A stretch of 64,000 bases of DNA from Methylocaldum sp. 14B (GTDB lineage Bacteria > Pseudomonadota > Gammaproteobacteria > Methylococcales > Methylococcaceae): the NCBI RefSeq assembly GCF_002005105.1, contig NZ_MSCV01000040.1, forward strand, positions 1 through 64,000, written 5' to 3'. Position numbers and translations under genes: made by a program. Numbering within the stretch: position 1 is the stretch's first letter; every line of letters starts with the position of its first letter. The notes under the pieces are model-generated. The model did not search any database. It was not told the DNA's origin and was given only the letters and a program-made list of their open reading frames with translations. Shown here piece after piece: positions 19,710 through 29,800 of this stretch.

Positions 19710-20768
19710 ATGCTACGCCCGGAACAGATTACTCAAGAGCTTTTTGAATTCAACCGCCGAATCGCGAACGGGATGACCACGCTCAGCAAGATCGGCCGAG
19801 TCGACGTGGAAGCGAGCCCCAAGGATCCGGTTTACCGGGAGGACAAACTCGTTCTTTACCGTTATCGCCCGCGGCGGGAACAAGTCTCGACCGTTCCGCT
19901 GCTGATCGTTTATGCCTTGGTGAACCGTCCTTACATGACGGATCTTCAGGAAGACCGTTCCATCATCCGCGGGTTGCTCGATCAAGGCGTCGACGTTTAC
20001 CTGATCGATTGGGGTTATCCCGATGGAGCCGACCGGTTTCTCGACCTGGAGGACTACGTCAACCGGTACATACGCCGGTGTGTCGATTTCGTCTGCAAAC
20101 AGCACGACCTGCCCAGCATCAACGTGCTCGGGATCTGCCAAGGCGGCACCCTGAGCCTGTGCTATACGGCCCTGCACCCCGAAAGGGTGCGCAATTTGAT
20201 CACCATGGTGACCCCGGTCGACTTCCACACGCCGGACAACACATTGAGCCACTGGTATCGCGATCTCGATGTGGACCTCATGGTCGATACCCTGGGGAAT
20301 ATTCCCGGCGAGCTGCTCAACTGGAGCTTCCTGTCCTTGAAGCCGTTCCGGCTGACCGGCCAGAAATACGTGGATATGGCAGACATTCTGGAGGACGAGG
20401 ACCGCCTCAAGAATTTCCTGCGCATGGAGAAGTGGATTTTCGATAGTCCGGATCAGCCCGGCGAACTGTTCCGGCAGTTCATCAAATGCTTCTATCAGGA
20501 AAACCGGTTGATCAAGGGAACCTTGAAAATCGGCGGGCGGACCATCGATCTCAAGCAGATCAAGATGCCGGTGCTGAATGTCTACGCCACCGAAGACCAT
20601 CTCGTTCCGCCGTCGGCTTCCATTCCCTTGGAGAAATACGTCGGCACCAAGGATTACGGCACGATCGTTTTCAAGGGCGGCCACATCGGGATCTACGTCA
20701 GCAGCCGCTCGCAGAAGGACATCCCGCCGGCGATCGCCGAATGGCTTAAGGTACGTTCAGAGGAATGA
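19710..20768 (+). CDS. phaC: Class III PHA synthase catalytic subunit PhaC
   Basis: Polymerises 3-hydroxyacyl-CoA into PHA. The 352-residue length is class III. The lipase-like box GICQGG has nucleophile Cys143, with Asp296 in YATEDHLVPP and His325 in GGHIGIYVS completing the triad. It is translated with phaE in the divergent half of the PHA locus. Confidence 0.96.
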   Translation: MLRPEQITQELFEFNRRIANGMTTLSKIGRVDVEASPKDPVYREDKLVLYRYRPRREQVSTVPLLIVYALVNRPYMTDLQEDRSIIRGLLDQGVDVYLIDWGYPDGADRFLDLEDYVNRYIRRCVDFVCKQHDLPSINVLGICQGGTLSLCYTALHPERVRNLITMVTPVDFHTPDNTLSHWYRDLDVDLMVDTLGNIPGELLNWSFLSLKPFRLTGQKYVDMADILEDEDRLKNFLRMEKWIFDSPDQPGELFRQFIKCFYQENRLIKGTLKIGGRTIDLKQIKMPVLNVYATEDHLVPPSASIPLEKYVGTKDYGTIVFKGGHIGIYVSSRSQKDIPPAIAEWLKVRSEE

Positions 20769-20895
20769 GCCGCTCGCTGCGGTAGCGTGTAAGCCCGGCT
20801 CCTGGAAGTGCGCGAAACGCGCCGACCAATTTTCTGCGACAAGGAATCTCGCCGGTCGTGATCGGTGCGGTTCGTCCACCCGCTGCACCCTATAG

Positions 20896-21086
20896 GTGTA
20901 GATATAGGTCGGCAGTCCCTTACCGACGAACCCGTTGCGTCGGCAAGGGATTCCCGACCCACCTCGCGGTGCCGGTTCGTAGGTCGGCAATCCCTTGCCG
21001 ACGGAGCCGCATGTCGGGACGCTGCGTCGGGAAAGGATTCCCGACCTAATTGGCGGCGCAGACGTAGGTCGGCAATCCTTTGCCGA
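20896..21086. repeat. Cluster of REP-like hairpins downstream of phaC
   Basis: Five or so hairpins of the GTCGGCAA/TTGCCGAC and GTCGGGAA/TTCCCGAC type lie head to tail between the convergent phaC and cardiolipin synthase-like genes. The 86-bp block 20962-21047 is an inverted copy, with a single mismatch by eye, of 22413-22498 on the other side of that gene. Confidence 0.85.
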
Positions 21087-21097
21087 CGACTGCCCTT

Positions 21098-22312
21098 TCA
21101 AATCCAATACTTCGCGAACAGAACCAAATGTGCCAGAAAGCGCTGCCATAACGGCCGGTTCGGGTAAGCCTCGGGCGATATTTCCTTGGAGTGCTTCAAA
21201 TCCCTTAGAAACGCAGACGCCAGGGCCGCCTTCGTACCGGCTTGACGCAGCACGTAATCGACTTCCAGATCGTGCCGTAGACTCCGCGAATTCATGTTGC
21301 TCGAACCCACCGTCATCCACTCGTCGATAATGATGGTCTTGGCGTGCAGAACGCCCGGCTGATACTCGTAAATTTTCACCCCGTGATCCAGCAGACTGCC
21401 GTAGAACGTCGCCGAGGTCCACGGCATGAAAAAGATGTCGGATATCGACGGGAGAATGATGCGAACGTCGACCCCTCGCTCCGCGGCTCGGTTGATCTCG
21501 TGCAGAAGACGCTCGTCCGGAACGAAATACGCGTTGGTGATCCAGATTCGCCGCTTGCTTCGGCCGATCCGCCGCAGGAGCTCCCTCGTGCGCGCGCGGC
21601 GCTGGCGCCGGGTGTCGTTCAGACGGAAGGGAGACCGCAGTGACGTTCGGTGTCGGAGAGGATGCCAGCGCCAAGGATTCCATGCGCGCCGGAACGCCTG
21701 TTCGAGCGGCCGGGTGTCGATGTTCTCGATGCGAACCGCCGTGTCCCTCCATTCTTCGCCGCCGTGCGCGACCGGAAGATGTAGCGCGCAGACATTGAAA
21801 CTGCCGATCCAGGCGATCCTTCGATCTATTGTGCAGACCTTCCGGTGATTGCGGTTGTTGAGCCGGGTCAATAGCTGCAAGAATCGCGGCGGCACCGCCC
21901 GGCCACCCGCCATGTGCCGCCAATGACGGAAAAACCATGGAATCGGATGGAATATCCGGAACGGAAATCCCGACTCCTCGAGCGCGGCGAGCAAGCGGCC
22001 TCCGGCAAGCGGCAGTCCCACGCCATCCACCAGGAAGCGGACTCTGACACCCCGCTGATGGGCATGGCTCATCGCGGCAATGAAGGCGCGCCCGACGGCG
22101 TCCAGTTCGAAAATATAGGTCTCGAGCTGAACCTCCCGGACGGCCGCGTTGATGTCGCGCACCAGATCGATGAAAAATTCATCCCCTCGAACGTAAAGCC
22201 GCTCCTCCACCGGCGATTCCGTCTCGGCATCGGGCCGATAGACAGCGGCGGACCTCGGCTTGAGCTCGGCAATCGATGAAACGGTATGGGGGTTGCTCCT
22301 AATTTTCTTCAC
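21098..22312 (-). CDS. Phospholipase D-family protein, cardiolipin synthase-like
   Basis: The 404-residue protein has two HKD motifs: His156-x-Lys158-x4-Asp163 (NHRKVCTID) and His323-x-Lys325-x4-Asp330 (HAKTIIID, followed by GSSNMNSRS). This is the layout of ClsB/ClsC-type cardiolipin synthases, which lack N-terminal membrane helices. It most likely joins phosphatidyl groups at the inner membrane. The gene is bracketed by inverted repeat blocks. Confidence 0.88.
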   Translation of the reverse strand: MKKIRSNPHTVSSIAELKPRSAAVYRPDAETESPVEERLYVRGDEFFIDLVRDINAAVREVQLETYIFELDAVGRAFIAAMSHAHQRGVRVRFLVDGVGLPLAGGRLLAALEESGFPFRIFHPIPWFFRHWRHMAGGRAVPPRFLQLLTRLNNRNHRKVCTIDRRIAWIGSFNVCALHLPVAHGGEEWRDTAVRIENIDTRPLEQAFRRAWNPWRWHPLRHRTSLRSPFRLNDTRRQRRARTRELLRRIGRSKRRIWITNAYFVPDERLLHEINRAAERGVDVRIILPSISDIFFMPWTSATFYGSLLDHGVKIYEYQPGVLHAKTIIIDEWMTVGSSNMNSRSLRHDLEVDYVLRQAGTKAALASAFLRDLKHSKEISPEAYPNRPLWQRFLAHLVLFAKYWI

Positions 22313-22407
22313 TTGACGAAAACGTGCTTATGACACACTCCCGATAAGTTTGGTGCTGGGTCCACGCAAGGGCATGCTAGAGCATTTTCCGGTTTGGCGT
22401 AGCGCCC

Positions 22408-22773
22408 GAGGTAGGTCGGGAATCCTTTCCCGACGCAGCGTCCCGACATGCGCCTCCGTCGGCAAGGGATTGCCGACCTACGAACCGGCACCGCGAGGTA
22501 GGTCGGGAATCCTTTCCCGACGCAGCTTCCCGACATGCGGCTCCGTCGGCAAAGGGTTGCCGACCTACGCAATACTTGTCCACCAGCGAGGTAGGTCGGG
22601 AATCCTTTCCCGACGCAGCTTCCCGACATGCGGCTCCGTCGGCAAGGGATTGCCGACCTACGCAATACTTGTCCACCAGCGAGGTAGGTCGGGAATCCTT
22701 TCCCGACGCAGCTTCCCGACATGCAACTCCGTCGGCAAGGGATCGCCGACCTACACAATGCTCGTCCACCAGC
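22408..22773. repeat. Four tandem units of a double-hairpin repeat
   Basis: Units start at 22408, 22495, 22588 and 22681 and are about 87, 93, 93 and 93 bp long. Each contains one GTCGGGAA-N4-TTCCCGAC hairpin and one GTCGGCAA-N4-TTGCCGAC hairpin with fixed spacer text (GCAGC, CCCGACATGC). The last unit has diverged most (GATCGCC in place of GATTGCC). It lies between two minus-strand genes. Confidence 0.9.
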
Positions 22774-22805
22774 AAAAAACCATATCCGATTAGACCTAGC
22801 CCGCT

Positions 22806-24884
22806 CTATAACGTCGTCCTGATAGGCATTCTCAGAAAATCCCTGAACTCCGGCAAGGCGCGGATCGGTGCGAGGCATGTCATGCCCGAACACGCATAAG
22901 CAATTTCCCCCGTCTCCGCCTTGCGTTCGGCCAAAGTGCCGGACAAGGACTTTTCCTCGGCGGGTATCGCGAACACCAGGCGCTGCGCGCCGGCAGCCGG
23001 CGTATCACGGACCGCATCGATCCAAGGCCGAAAAGCTTCCGGCCTTCCTCGCAGCACGATGAATTGCGGCGGATATAGCCAATCCAGCATGGCATTCAGC
23101 AAGGCACCGTGGGCATGGGGATATTGGCGCACCGACGGCATGGCAGCCCGCAGCGTACGTTCCGCGGCTTCGGTGTAGCGGTACTCGCCCACCAGATGGC
23201 CGAGGCGCAGCAAGGCCAACGCAGCAACGCCGTTACCCGAAGGCATCGATTCGTCCATGAGCGTTTTCGGCCGCTGGATCAGTTCTTCGTGATCGTCCGA
23301 GGTGAAGAAAAATCCGCCTTGTTCCCGGTCTTCGAAACGGGCGAGAAGCTGGTCGGCCAGCTTCGAGAGCCAATCGAGGCGCTCCGTTCGCCACTCGCAT
23401 TGCAGGAGTTCCAGACCGGCGTCGAGCAGAAACGCGTAGTCGTCCAAATACCCATTCAAATGGGCTCTGCCATCCTTGTAAGTCGCCAGCAGCCGGCTTT
23501 CCTCGACACATAGCTCCCGGCGCAGAAACTCGAAGGCCCGGTCCGCCGCGTCGATCCAATCCTTCCGCTCCAGCAACCGGCCGGCGGAAGCCAGTCCCTT
23601 GATCATCAAGCCGTTCCAGGCCGTCAGCACCTTGTCGTCGCGTCCCGGCCTGATCCGCTTTTCGCGAGCCTGGAATAGGGCAGCGCGCGCGGATGCCAGT
23701 CGGCGCTCGGCTTCCGCCTGATCGGTGCTCAAACGGGCGGCCACCTCCCGAAGCGGTGTTTCCACGTGCAGATGCCAATGGCCCTCGAAATTGGGGCTTC
23801 GATCCAGACCGTAATGGAGCTCCACGACGGCATATTCCTCGGACGAAAGAAGGTCTTTTATTTCCGCCCGATTCCAAACGTAATACTTGCCTTCCTCACC
23901 CTCGGAATCCGCGTCCAGACTCGAATAGAAACCGCCTTCAGGCGATTGCATCTCCCGTACGGCCCATTCCGCCGTCTCCTCCGAGACCTTCCGGAACAAT
24001 GGATCTTGGGTCGCTCGCCAAGCCTCGGCATACAGAGACAAAAAAACGCCGTTGTCGTACAGCATTTTCTCGAAATGGGGAATTTCCCAAGCGGTGTCTA
24101 CCGAATAGCGGGCGAACCCGCCGCCGATGTGATCGTAAATCCCGCCTTCCGCCATCTTGGTAAGCGTCGTCGTCACTATGCGAAGAGCGGATGCATGCTC
24201 GTTCGGGTTCTGGCCCCATAAACGCAGCAGAAATTCGAGATTGGACAATTGGGGAAACTTCGGCGCATCGCCGAATCCGCCGTTGACGCTGTCGAAATTG
24301 GCTTCCAACTCGCGCTCCGCCCGGATAAGGACACCGGCATCCGGAGCTTCCGAGCCTTCTGCTTGTCTAATGGATTGCAGGATGTCGGCAAAAGACTTGC
24401 CGTGGTCCTCAAGATCTTGTTTGTGTCGGCGATAGTATTCGGCAACCTGGGCCAGCAAGGAACGGAATGCCGGTAACTGATAGCGAGCGGTATTCGGGAA
24501 ATAGGTGCCGCCGAAGAACGGTAACTGATTGTGCGGATTGAGAAACATGGTCAGCGGCCAGCCGCCGGGACGGCGGGCGATAATTTGATGCGCTAGCTGA
24601 TAGATCTTGTCCAAATCCGGCCGTTCCTCGCGATCCACCTTGATGTTGACGAACAGCTCGTTCATCACCGCCGCGGTCGCCTCGTCCTCGAACGATTCAT
24701 GAGCCATCACGTGGCACCAGTGGCAGGCCGAATACCCGATGGACAGCAAGATCGGTTTGTCTTCCTTGCGGGCTTTTTCGAGCGCCTCGTCGCCCCAAGG
24801 GTACCAGTCGACCGGATTGTCGGCATGTTGCAGCAAATAGGGACTGGTTTCGGAACTCAGACGGTTTCTGTGAATGGAGTCCAT
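22806..24884 (-). CDS. Thioredoxin-domain protein of the YyaL/DUF255 family
   Basis: A 692-residue protein with an N-terminal thioredoxin-like DUF255 domain. The redox motif Cys54-x2-Cys57 is in [17 protein letters not shown], and the family block [24 protein letters not shown] follows. The rest is an alpha/alpha-barrel resembling six-hairpin glycosidases or N-acylglucosamine 2-epimerases. The biochemical role is not settled. It is probably cytoplasmic, since no signal peptide is seen. Confidence 0.9.
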   Translation of the reverse strand: MDSIHRNRLSSETSPYLLQHADNPVDWYPWGDEALEKARKEDKPILLSIGYSACHWCHVMAHESFEDEATAAVMNELFVNIKVDREERPDLDKIYQLAHQIIARRPGGWPLTMFLNPHNQLPFFGGTYFPNTARYQLPAFRSLLAQVAEYYRRHKQDLEDHGKSFADILQSIRQAEGSEAPDAGVLIRAERELEANFDSVNGGFGDAPKFPQLSNLEFLLRLWGQNPNEHASALRIVTTTLTKMAEGGIYDHIGGGFARYSVDTAWEIPHFEKMLYDNGVFLSLYAEAWRATQDPLFRKVSEETAEWAVREMQSPEGGFYSSLDADSEGEEGKYYVWNRAEIKDLLSSEEYAVVELHYGLDRSPNFEGHWHLHVETPLREVAARLSTDQAEAERRLASARAALFQAREKRIRPGRDDKVLTAWNGLMIKGLASAGRLLERKDWIDAADRAFEFLRRELCVEESRLLATYKDGRAHLNGYLDDYAFLLDAGLELLQCEWRTERLDWLSKLADQLLARFEDREQGGFFFTSDDHEELIQRPKTLMDESMPSGNGVAALALLRLGHLVGEYRYTEAAERTLRAAMPSVRQYPHAHGALLNAMLDWLYPPQFIVLRGRPEAFRPWIDAVRDTPAAGAQRLVFAIPAEEKSLSGTLAERKAETGEIAYACSGMTCLAPIRALPEFRDFLRMPIRTTL

Positions 24885-25024
24885 GAGACTGCACCTTTTC
24901 TGGCGCCGGGGTACGGCGGGTTAATTTTCATTTATAGGGACGGTTGCCACCGGTCCGTCATTCAGGCTTGTGGCAGGCTTTTACCTTAACACTAGTTTGA
25001 CACTCGAACAGCGGAAGAATCATC

Positions 25025-26119
25025 GTGGCCACGACATCATTTCCTTCCTACGGAGAGCCACCTTTATTCGTTGCCCATCCGGCGAAGCGATCAACGCGTA
25101 CGTTTCCGTTCGCCACGCCATTCGACTTCGTCGGGAATTTGCGGACGGCCGAGGGAGCGACCATCCGCTACGGTATCGCTCGCCCCGCCCATGCGTTGAA
25201 ACGGGGATCCGTGCTGCTGCTTCAGGGCCGCGCCGAATGTCTGGAGAAATATCGCGAAATCGTCGAAGGCCTTACCGCCAGGGGCCTTTATGTTTATTCG
25301 TTCGACTGGCACGGACAGGGGATGTCGGACCGCTTCTCGAAAGGTCGGAAAAAAGTCGACGTGACATCCTTCGACGATTATCTGGAAGACATCGCCTTGT
25401 TCATCCGGGAAGTGTGGTGCGTTCCGGAAGCCAACCGATATGTCATCGCCCATTCCACCGGCGGGCATGTCGCCTTGCGGTTCATGGCCGAACGGCGCTT
25501 GAAAGTCGACGGCGCACTGCTTTGCGCGCCCATGATCGACCTCAAAACCAAGGGCTGGCCGCGCTGGTTCGCGCCCATACTGGTCGGCGCCGTCGCCGGC
25601 ATGGGATTCGCGGACTTACAGGCCCCCGGGGAACGGCATCATCTCCCGTCATTGCGGCGGTTTGAAGGCAATGCCCTGACCAGCGATCCCGAACGCTTCC
25701 GGGTTTTGCCGGAACTCGTCAAATCCAATCCGCTGCTGGAGCGCCGCGGCGCGACGTATCGCTGGGTGCGTTCGGCATTCGCCTCGATCGCCAAGCTCAA
25801 TGCTCGCGGAATCCCCGAGTCCATCGACGTGCCCGTGACCATCCTGATCGGCGACGACGACCGGATCGTCGATGCCGACGCGGCAAAACGCTTCGCGCGC
25901 CGACTGCCGAACGGACGGCTGCAGCTATTGAAAGGAGCACGCCACGAAATCATGATGGAAAGAAACGCGATCCTGAAGCGTTTCTGGCTGGCGGTGGACA
26001 CTATGACCGAAAAGGGCCGGGCGGGGTTGCCAACTGTCCGCGGGGGCAATGGCATGGTGAAGAAGGTTCGTAATGCGTCCGCTAAGACGGACGTCCCGAA
26101 ACCTGCCTGCCGATCGTAG
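25025..26119 (+). CDS. Alpha/beta hydrolase, lysophospholipase/monoacylglycerol lipase-like
   Basis: A 364-residue serine hydrolase. The nucleophile elbow AHSTGGH has Ser144, an Asp lies in IGDDDRIVDADAAK and a His in KGARHEIMME. YVYSFDWHGQGMSDRFS matches the DxHGHGxS-like block of PldB/monoglyceride lipases. The C-terminal extension from about residue 325 is basic and unconserved-looking. The substrate is probably a lyso- or mono-acyl lipid. Confidence 0.82.
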   Translation: MATTSFPSYGEPPLFVAHPAKRSTRTFPFATPFDFVGNLRTAEGATIRYGIARPAHALKRGSVLLLQGRAECLEKYREIVEGLTARGLYVYSFDWHGQGMSDRFSKGRKKVDVTSFDDYLEDIALFIREVWCVPEANRYVIAHSTGGHVALRFMAERRLKVDGALLCAPMIDLKTKGWPRWFAPILVGAVAGMGFADLQAPGERHHLPSLRRFEGNALTSDPERFRVLPELVKSNPLLERRGATYRWVRSAFASIAKLNARGIPESIDVPVTILIGDDDRIVDADAAKRFARRLPNGRLQLLKGARHEIMMERNAILKRFWLAVDTMTEKGRAGLPTVRGGNGMVKKVRNASAKTDVPKPACRS

Positions 26120-26294
26120 GGTGGGTTAGGTGCGCGTCCATCCATCCGCGTGTCGCTCGGCGAGTCAGGCGCGCACCGTAACCCACCAAAGCGAAGCGGC
26201 AAGGCCATCGAACGTTGCTCCGGTGGGTTACGGCGCACGCGAAGCGCCGTGATCCACGGCCGGTCGACGCCGGAGTGCGCCTAACCCACCCTAC
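26116..26294. repeat. Nested palindrome of the GTAGGGTGGGTTAGG family
   Basis: Outer 15-bp perfect inverted repeats GTAGGGTGGGTTAGG (26116-26130) and CCTAACCCACCCTAC (26280-26294) enclose inner arms GCGCACCGTAACCCACC (26171-26187) and GGTGGGTTACGGCGC (26222-26236). The whole can form a large cruciform directly after the hydrolase stop codon, which it overlaps by a few bases. Confidence 0.8.
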
Positions 26295-26424
26295 GAAACC
26301 CCGGTCTTTCCTGGCTCCCAAGCTCTCGCTGCGGAGCCCTACCTCAGAAGCTCTAGCTTCAAGATATGGGGTCCCAAACAGGAGTTTAGAGCGTTTTCCG
26401 AGTCGGTGTAAGGGATTCGGATAT

Positions 26425-26540
26425 GTAGGTCGGCAATCCCTTCCCAATCGCAAACGGCATCTCTGGGAGCGCCAGAGCTGCCCTTCCGACAAAGCCCTTC
26501 GCCGAGCCGATACGTCGGCAAGGGATTGCCGACCTACGTT
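26425..26540. repeat. REP-like hairpins with interrupted arms
   Basis: A left half GTAGGTCGGCAATCCCTT (26426-26443) runs into CCAATCGCAAACGG (26444-26457), a 14-mer found four more times in the window. A complete GTCGGCAAGGGATTGCCGAC hairpin closes the block near 26514-26533. It appears that one repeat family was inserted into another. Confidence 0.6.
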
Positions 26541-26583
26541 CCCCCCTCCTGGCACGAATCCGTACACCGGGATGGAAAACGCT

Positions 26584-26688
26584 CTAAGTACATTCAGGGA
26601 AGTCTTGCGGCATAGGCAACCTGCAGGACAACCCCGCCAATCAAGCCAATCTATCGAGATTCCGTAAATATTTGCGGAATGTACTTAG
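26584..26688. mobile_element. 105-bp MITE-like element with 12-bp terminal inverted repeats
   Basis: CTAAGTACATTC at 26584-26595 is exactly inverted at 26677-26688. If the outermost TA pairs (26585-26586 and 26686-26687) are a target duplication, this would match the TA target of IS630/Tc1-type transposases. There is no coding capacity inside. Confidence 0.5.
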
Positions 26689-26860
26689 GACCCAGCGTAA
26701 CCGTTCGAAGTAGGTCGGGAATCCTTTCCCGACAAGATGGTCCGCAAAGGATTGCCAACCTACGAATCAGACCAATTCCACGCCGCTATATGGCGGTGAA
26801 AAACGCTCTAAGGTTTCAGCCCCGTTCCCGGCAACTCGGAACCATAGGCAAATAGCTGTA
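26689..26860. repeat. REP-like hairpin stretch beyond the giant gene
   Basis: It contains GTCGGGAATCCTTTCCCGAC near 26716-26735, a degraded partner (GCAAAGGATTGCCAACCTAC) and a GAAAAACGCTCTAAGG motif. It lies downstream of the giant minus-strand gene and could attenuate its transcript. Confidence 0.6.
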
Positions 26861-29800
26861 TCAACCAGGCTGTCCCGGTTCCCCCAGCTTCGCCGGCTCG
26901 GCTTTTTCCTTCTTTTTCCGCGGGCGCCATAAGCCTCCCGAGGCATAGCAATTCCATCCCCAGCGCAACCAATCCAGCAGCGCATAGGCCAGCCACAAGG
27001 CCCAGGCCAGCATCAGCATCCGATAAACCCAGAGGGGCGCCGACACGATCCAGGGACGGGGAAGCGTCGGGCCGCTGCGGTCCTGATACCAGTTCAACTC
27101 GTACGGACCGGAGCCGTTGCCGGCGATTTGCATGTCGGGCAGTCCCAGCAGTCCATGCCGAACCGCCTCCAGCAAAAGAGAGAGGGCGGCCAAGGTCAGA
27201 ACGGCGAGTGCGACTTGGAGCAGGTTGAATCGGGTATCGTCCAGTTTTTGTCCGGCACTCGCCCGCCACCCCAAGGCCAGCAACCAGCCGGCCACGATAA
27301 TGCCGCCGACCACCGGAATCTGGCTGAGGCCGATCAACAGCAGAAACCATTGCCAAGCCTTGACCGGCGTCAACGGCAGTTTTCCCAATGCCACCGAAAG
27401 CAATAGGATCACGATGAGCACGCCCCAGAACAACACCGCCGGGCCGAGACGGGGCCCGCCCACCAACAGCACCCAACGGTCGTGTCCCAGCGAAAAGGTA
27501 ATCGCGCTGTTCACACTGGGGGCGCCGAGATCGATTTCGGGGGAGACCAGACGGCTACGAATCCCGGTTCCGTCGCGCCACACCAGAGTCGCGGTCTGTT
27601 CGCCCGGATGAATCGGCAGCGAAACCAGCCGTTCTTGCTGCCGGACCGGCTGCATCGCGCCGTCGATGGTCACGGATTGAAGTTCGGCATTCTCGGGAAG
27701 TTTTACCGTATGCTGCCCGCCCTGCGAGCTTCGCAGGCTAAGCGTCAGGGTGGCGTCCGTGGCATGCAGCCCTGGATTCAATTCCAACCGGCTGCGGTCC
27801 ATGGTCAGCGTATTGCCGGGTACGCCTTGAGGCCTAGTCAAGTGAAGCGTAACGGATTCGCCGGGCCACGGACGCCATTCCGGCAGCCAGTTGCCTTCCG
27901 CGTCCTGGTGGTGGATGACCACGAGTCCTTCGGGACGCATGTGCCAGATCGGGCTGATGTCCGCGCGCCAGATCTCGATCCACTCGGTGGTATCCGGAGC
28001 CTTTAGACCGATAGCGGGCCTTTTCGCCAGAACCGATTCCCAGCTGGTTGCATGCTGACCCGGCAATAGATTGACCATTACCTTGCCGCCGTCGACTTGT
28101 AGTCCCGGCGTGACGACCGACTCTCCCTCGATGAGCGGAATGCCGACGACCACCGGACGATCCAGCGGCGAAGCGCGGCGCACCACCGTGACCACGCGCC
28201 AGTCCAAGCCGATCTTGAGCGTGCGCTCGACCTCCAAAAACGGCGGCAAAGGCCGGGATTCCAGCGCCGGCAGTGCCTCCGCGGGCCGGTCGCCGTTCGA
28301 GACCCGCACGAGTTGCAATTGAACGTCGGGAACGCCGTTTTCGCGAATGCCTTCGATCCGCCAGCCTTCGCCCGAAGCCTCGGCTCGCCGGGGCTTGAGC
28401 GGCAGAGGGATTTGCATCTGATCGCGCGAGGGCAAGATTCCGGAAAGCGTGACGACATGACGGCCCGGCATCAGGGCCAGCCAGAGCGCGCCATCCCGAT
28501 TGCGGAACAAACCCTCCGCCGGCACGTTGTCGACCTCGACTTTCGAGGGCGTCCACTGTGCGGCGTTTACCGGCAAGGGCAGGGCGATCAGTTCCTGAGC
28601 GTGGACTTCCAGGGTTTGCCGCAACTGCGAGCCCTTGGCTTCGATTTTGAGCAGCGGGATCTCGGCGCATTGCGGCAGGCAATCCGGAGGTGCGAGCAGG
28701 CGCGTCTTCAGTTCCTCCAGCAAAGCCGGATCGGGAAAATCCGCCTTGGCATCCGGTATGAACAAGAGCAAGGGAAGCAATAACAGCGGCATGGCCGCAT
28801 GAGGGGCAAAGGGACGAAAACGTGGCCGTCCGCCCAGAAACAGCACGGCCAACGCGATCAACACCGCAATACGCAGAAAGTTCAGCAGCAAATTGACCGC
28901 CGGTGAGAGCAGCACCAGGCCGATTTCCTGATCGCGGAGAACGGGACCGCTCCAGCCGAGCGGAATCGATTTCCACTGCCATTCCGGGAGACCAGGACCA
29001 GTTTGGGTGATCGCATTGGGATCGGTCTCCTTGAAAGCTCTGCCGCCTAAATCCGCCGCGGACGGAGCAGCCGGAGGCGCGCCTCGCTTATACAGCTTCG
29101 ACCGGGGTGCATACGACTCCATGGTTTGCGGCGCTTCCACGGGCTCTTCTGCCTGTCTTCGAAACTCGGAAGGGGCGGTCGTCGACGGCATCGCGATCCA
29201 GGGCTGTTCCAGTTGCGGATAAAGCGCGAATCGGGCCTGATCGACCATGAATGGGATGGCAATCAGAATCAGCGCCAGCACGGCCAGATTCCGGTAAATA
29301 CGAACGGCCGAAGCGATCTTTCCTTCCGGCAAAACCATCAGCAAGGCCGCCGCCGCCAAAATGTTGAGCCAGACGTAACGCGGCGCGCCCGGCTCGTGCC
29401 AGAGGAGCGCCAGGGCAACCAACGTAAAGGCGGCATACGGCCAGGACCACAATCGCGCTACCGCCATGGCCGTGATAAGCACCACGAACAGATCGAGCAG
29501 CGTCCATTCCGCGACCCAGGTGCCCGGTGCGTGATCCACGCCGGTCGCGGCGAATAAACGCCATCCAGGAGGAAGATTGAGTTCGGCACTCACGCTTCGG
29601 AAATCCTTGTTCCAGCCGGTCGCCGAGAGCGTTCGGATTCCGTCGATCCGGCTGTCGGCGGAAAGATCGACCGCCCCGCGCCGGACCTCGACGCCGACCG
29701 CGCCGGTGTCGTCCTCGCGCGTGATCGATTGTGGCTCGCCGTCGATGGCGACCCGGCCGAGATCGACGCCCGGCCGAACGTTCAGCCGCCAATCTCGGGT

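Noticed and set aside
20757-21938. 393-codon minus-strand open frame across the repeats and the cardiolipin synthase-like gene
   Set aside because: It overlaps the HKD-motif gene in another frame and continues through REP-like repeats; repeated peptide text such as VGKGLPTYE is repeat DNA read as protein.
22408-22773. CRISPR array
   Set aside because: The repeated units are about 93 bp with constant, not variable, spacer text and two internal palindromes, and no cas genes lie in the window.
22309-22893. Repetitive open frames in the 22.4-22.8 kb block
   Set aside because: The repeated RQSLADG/SGKDSRPT peptides come from tandem non-coding hairpin units in all frames, with no start signals.
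26116-26294. tRNA or structured RNA gene in the nested palindrome
   Set aside because: The arms are too long and too perfectly inverted, and no cloverleaf or T-loop sequence is present.
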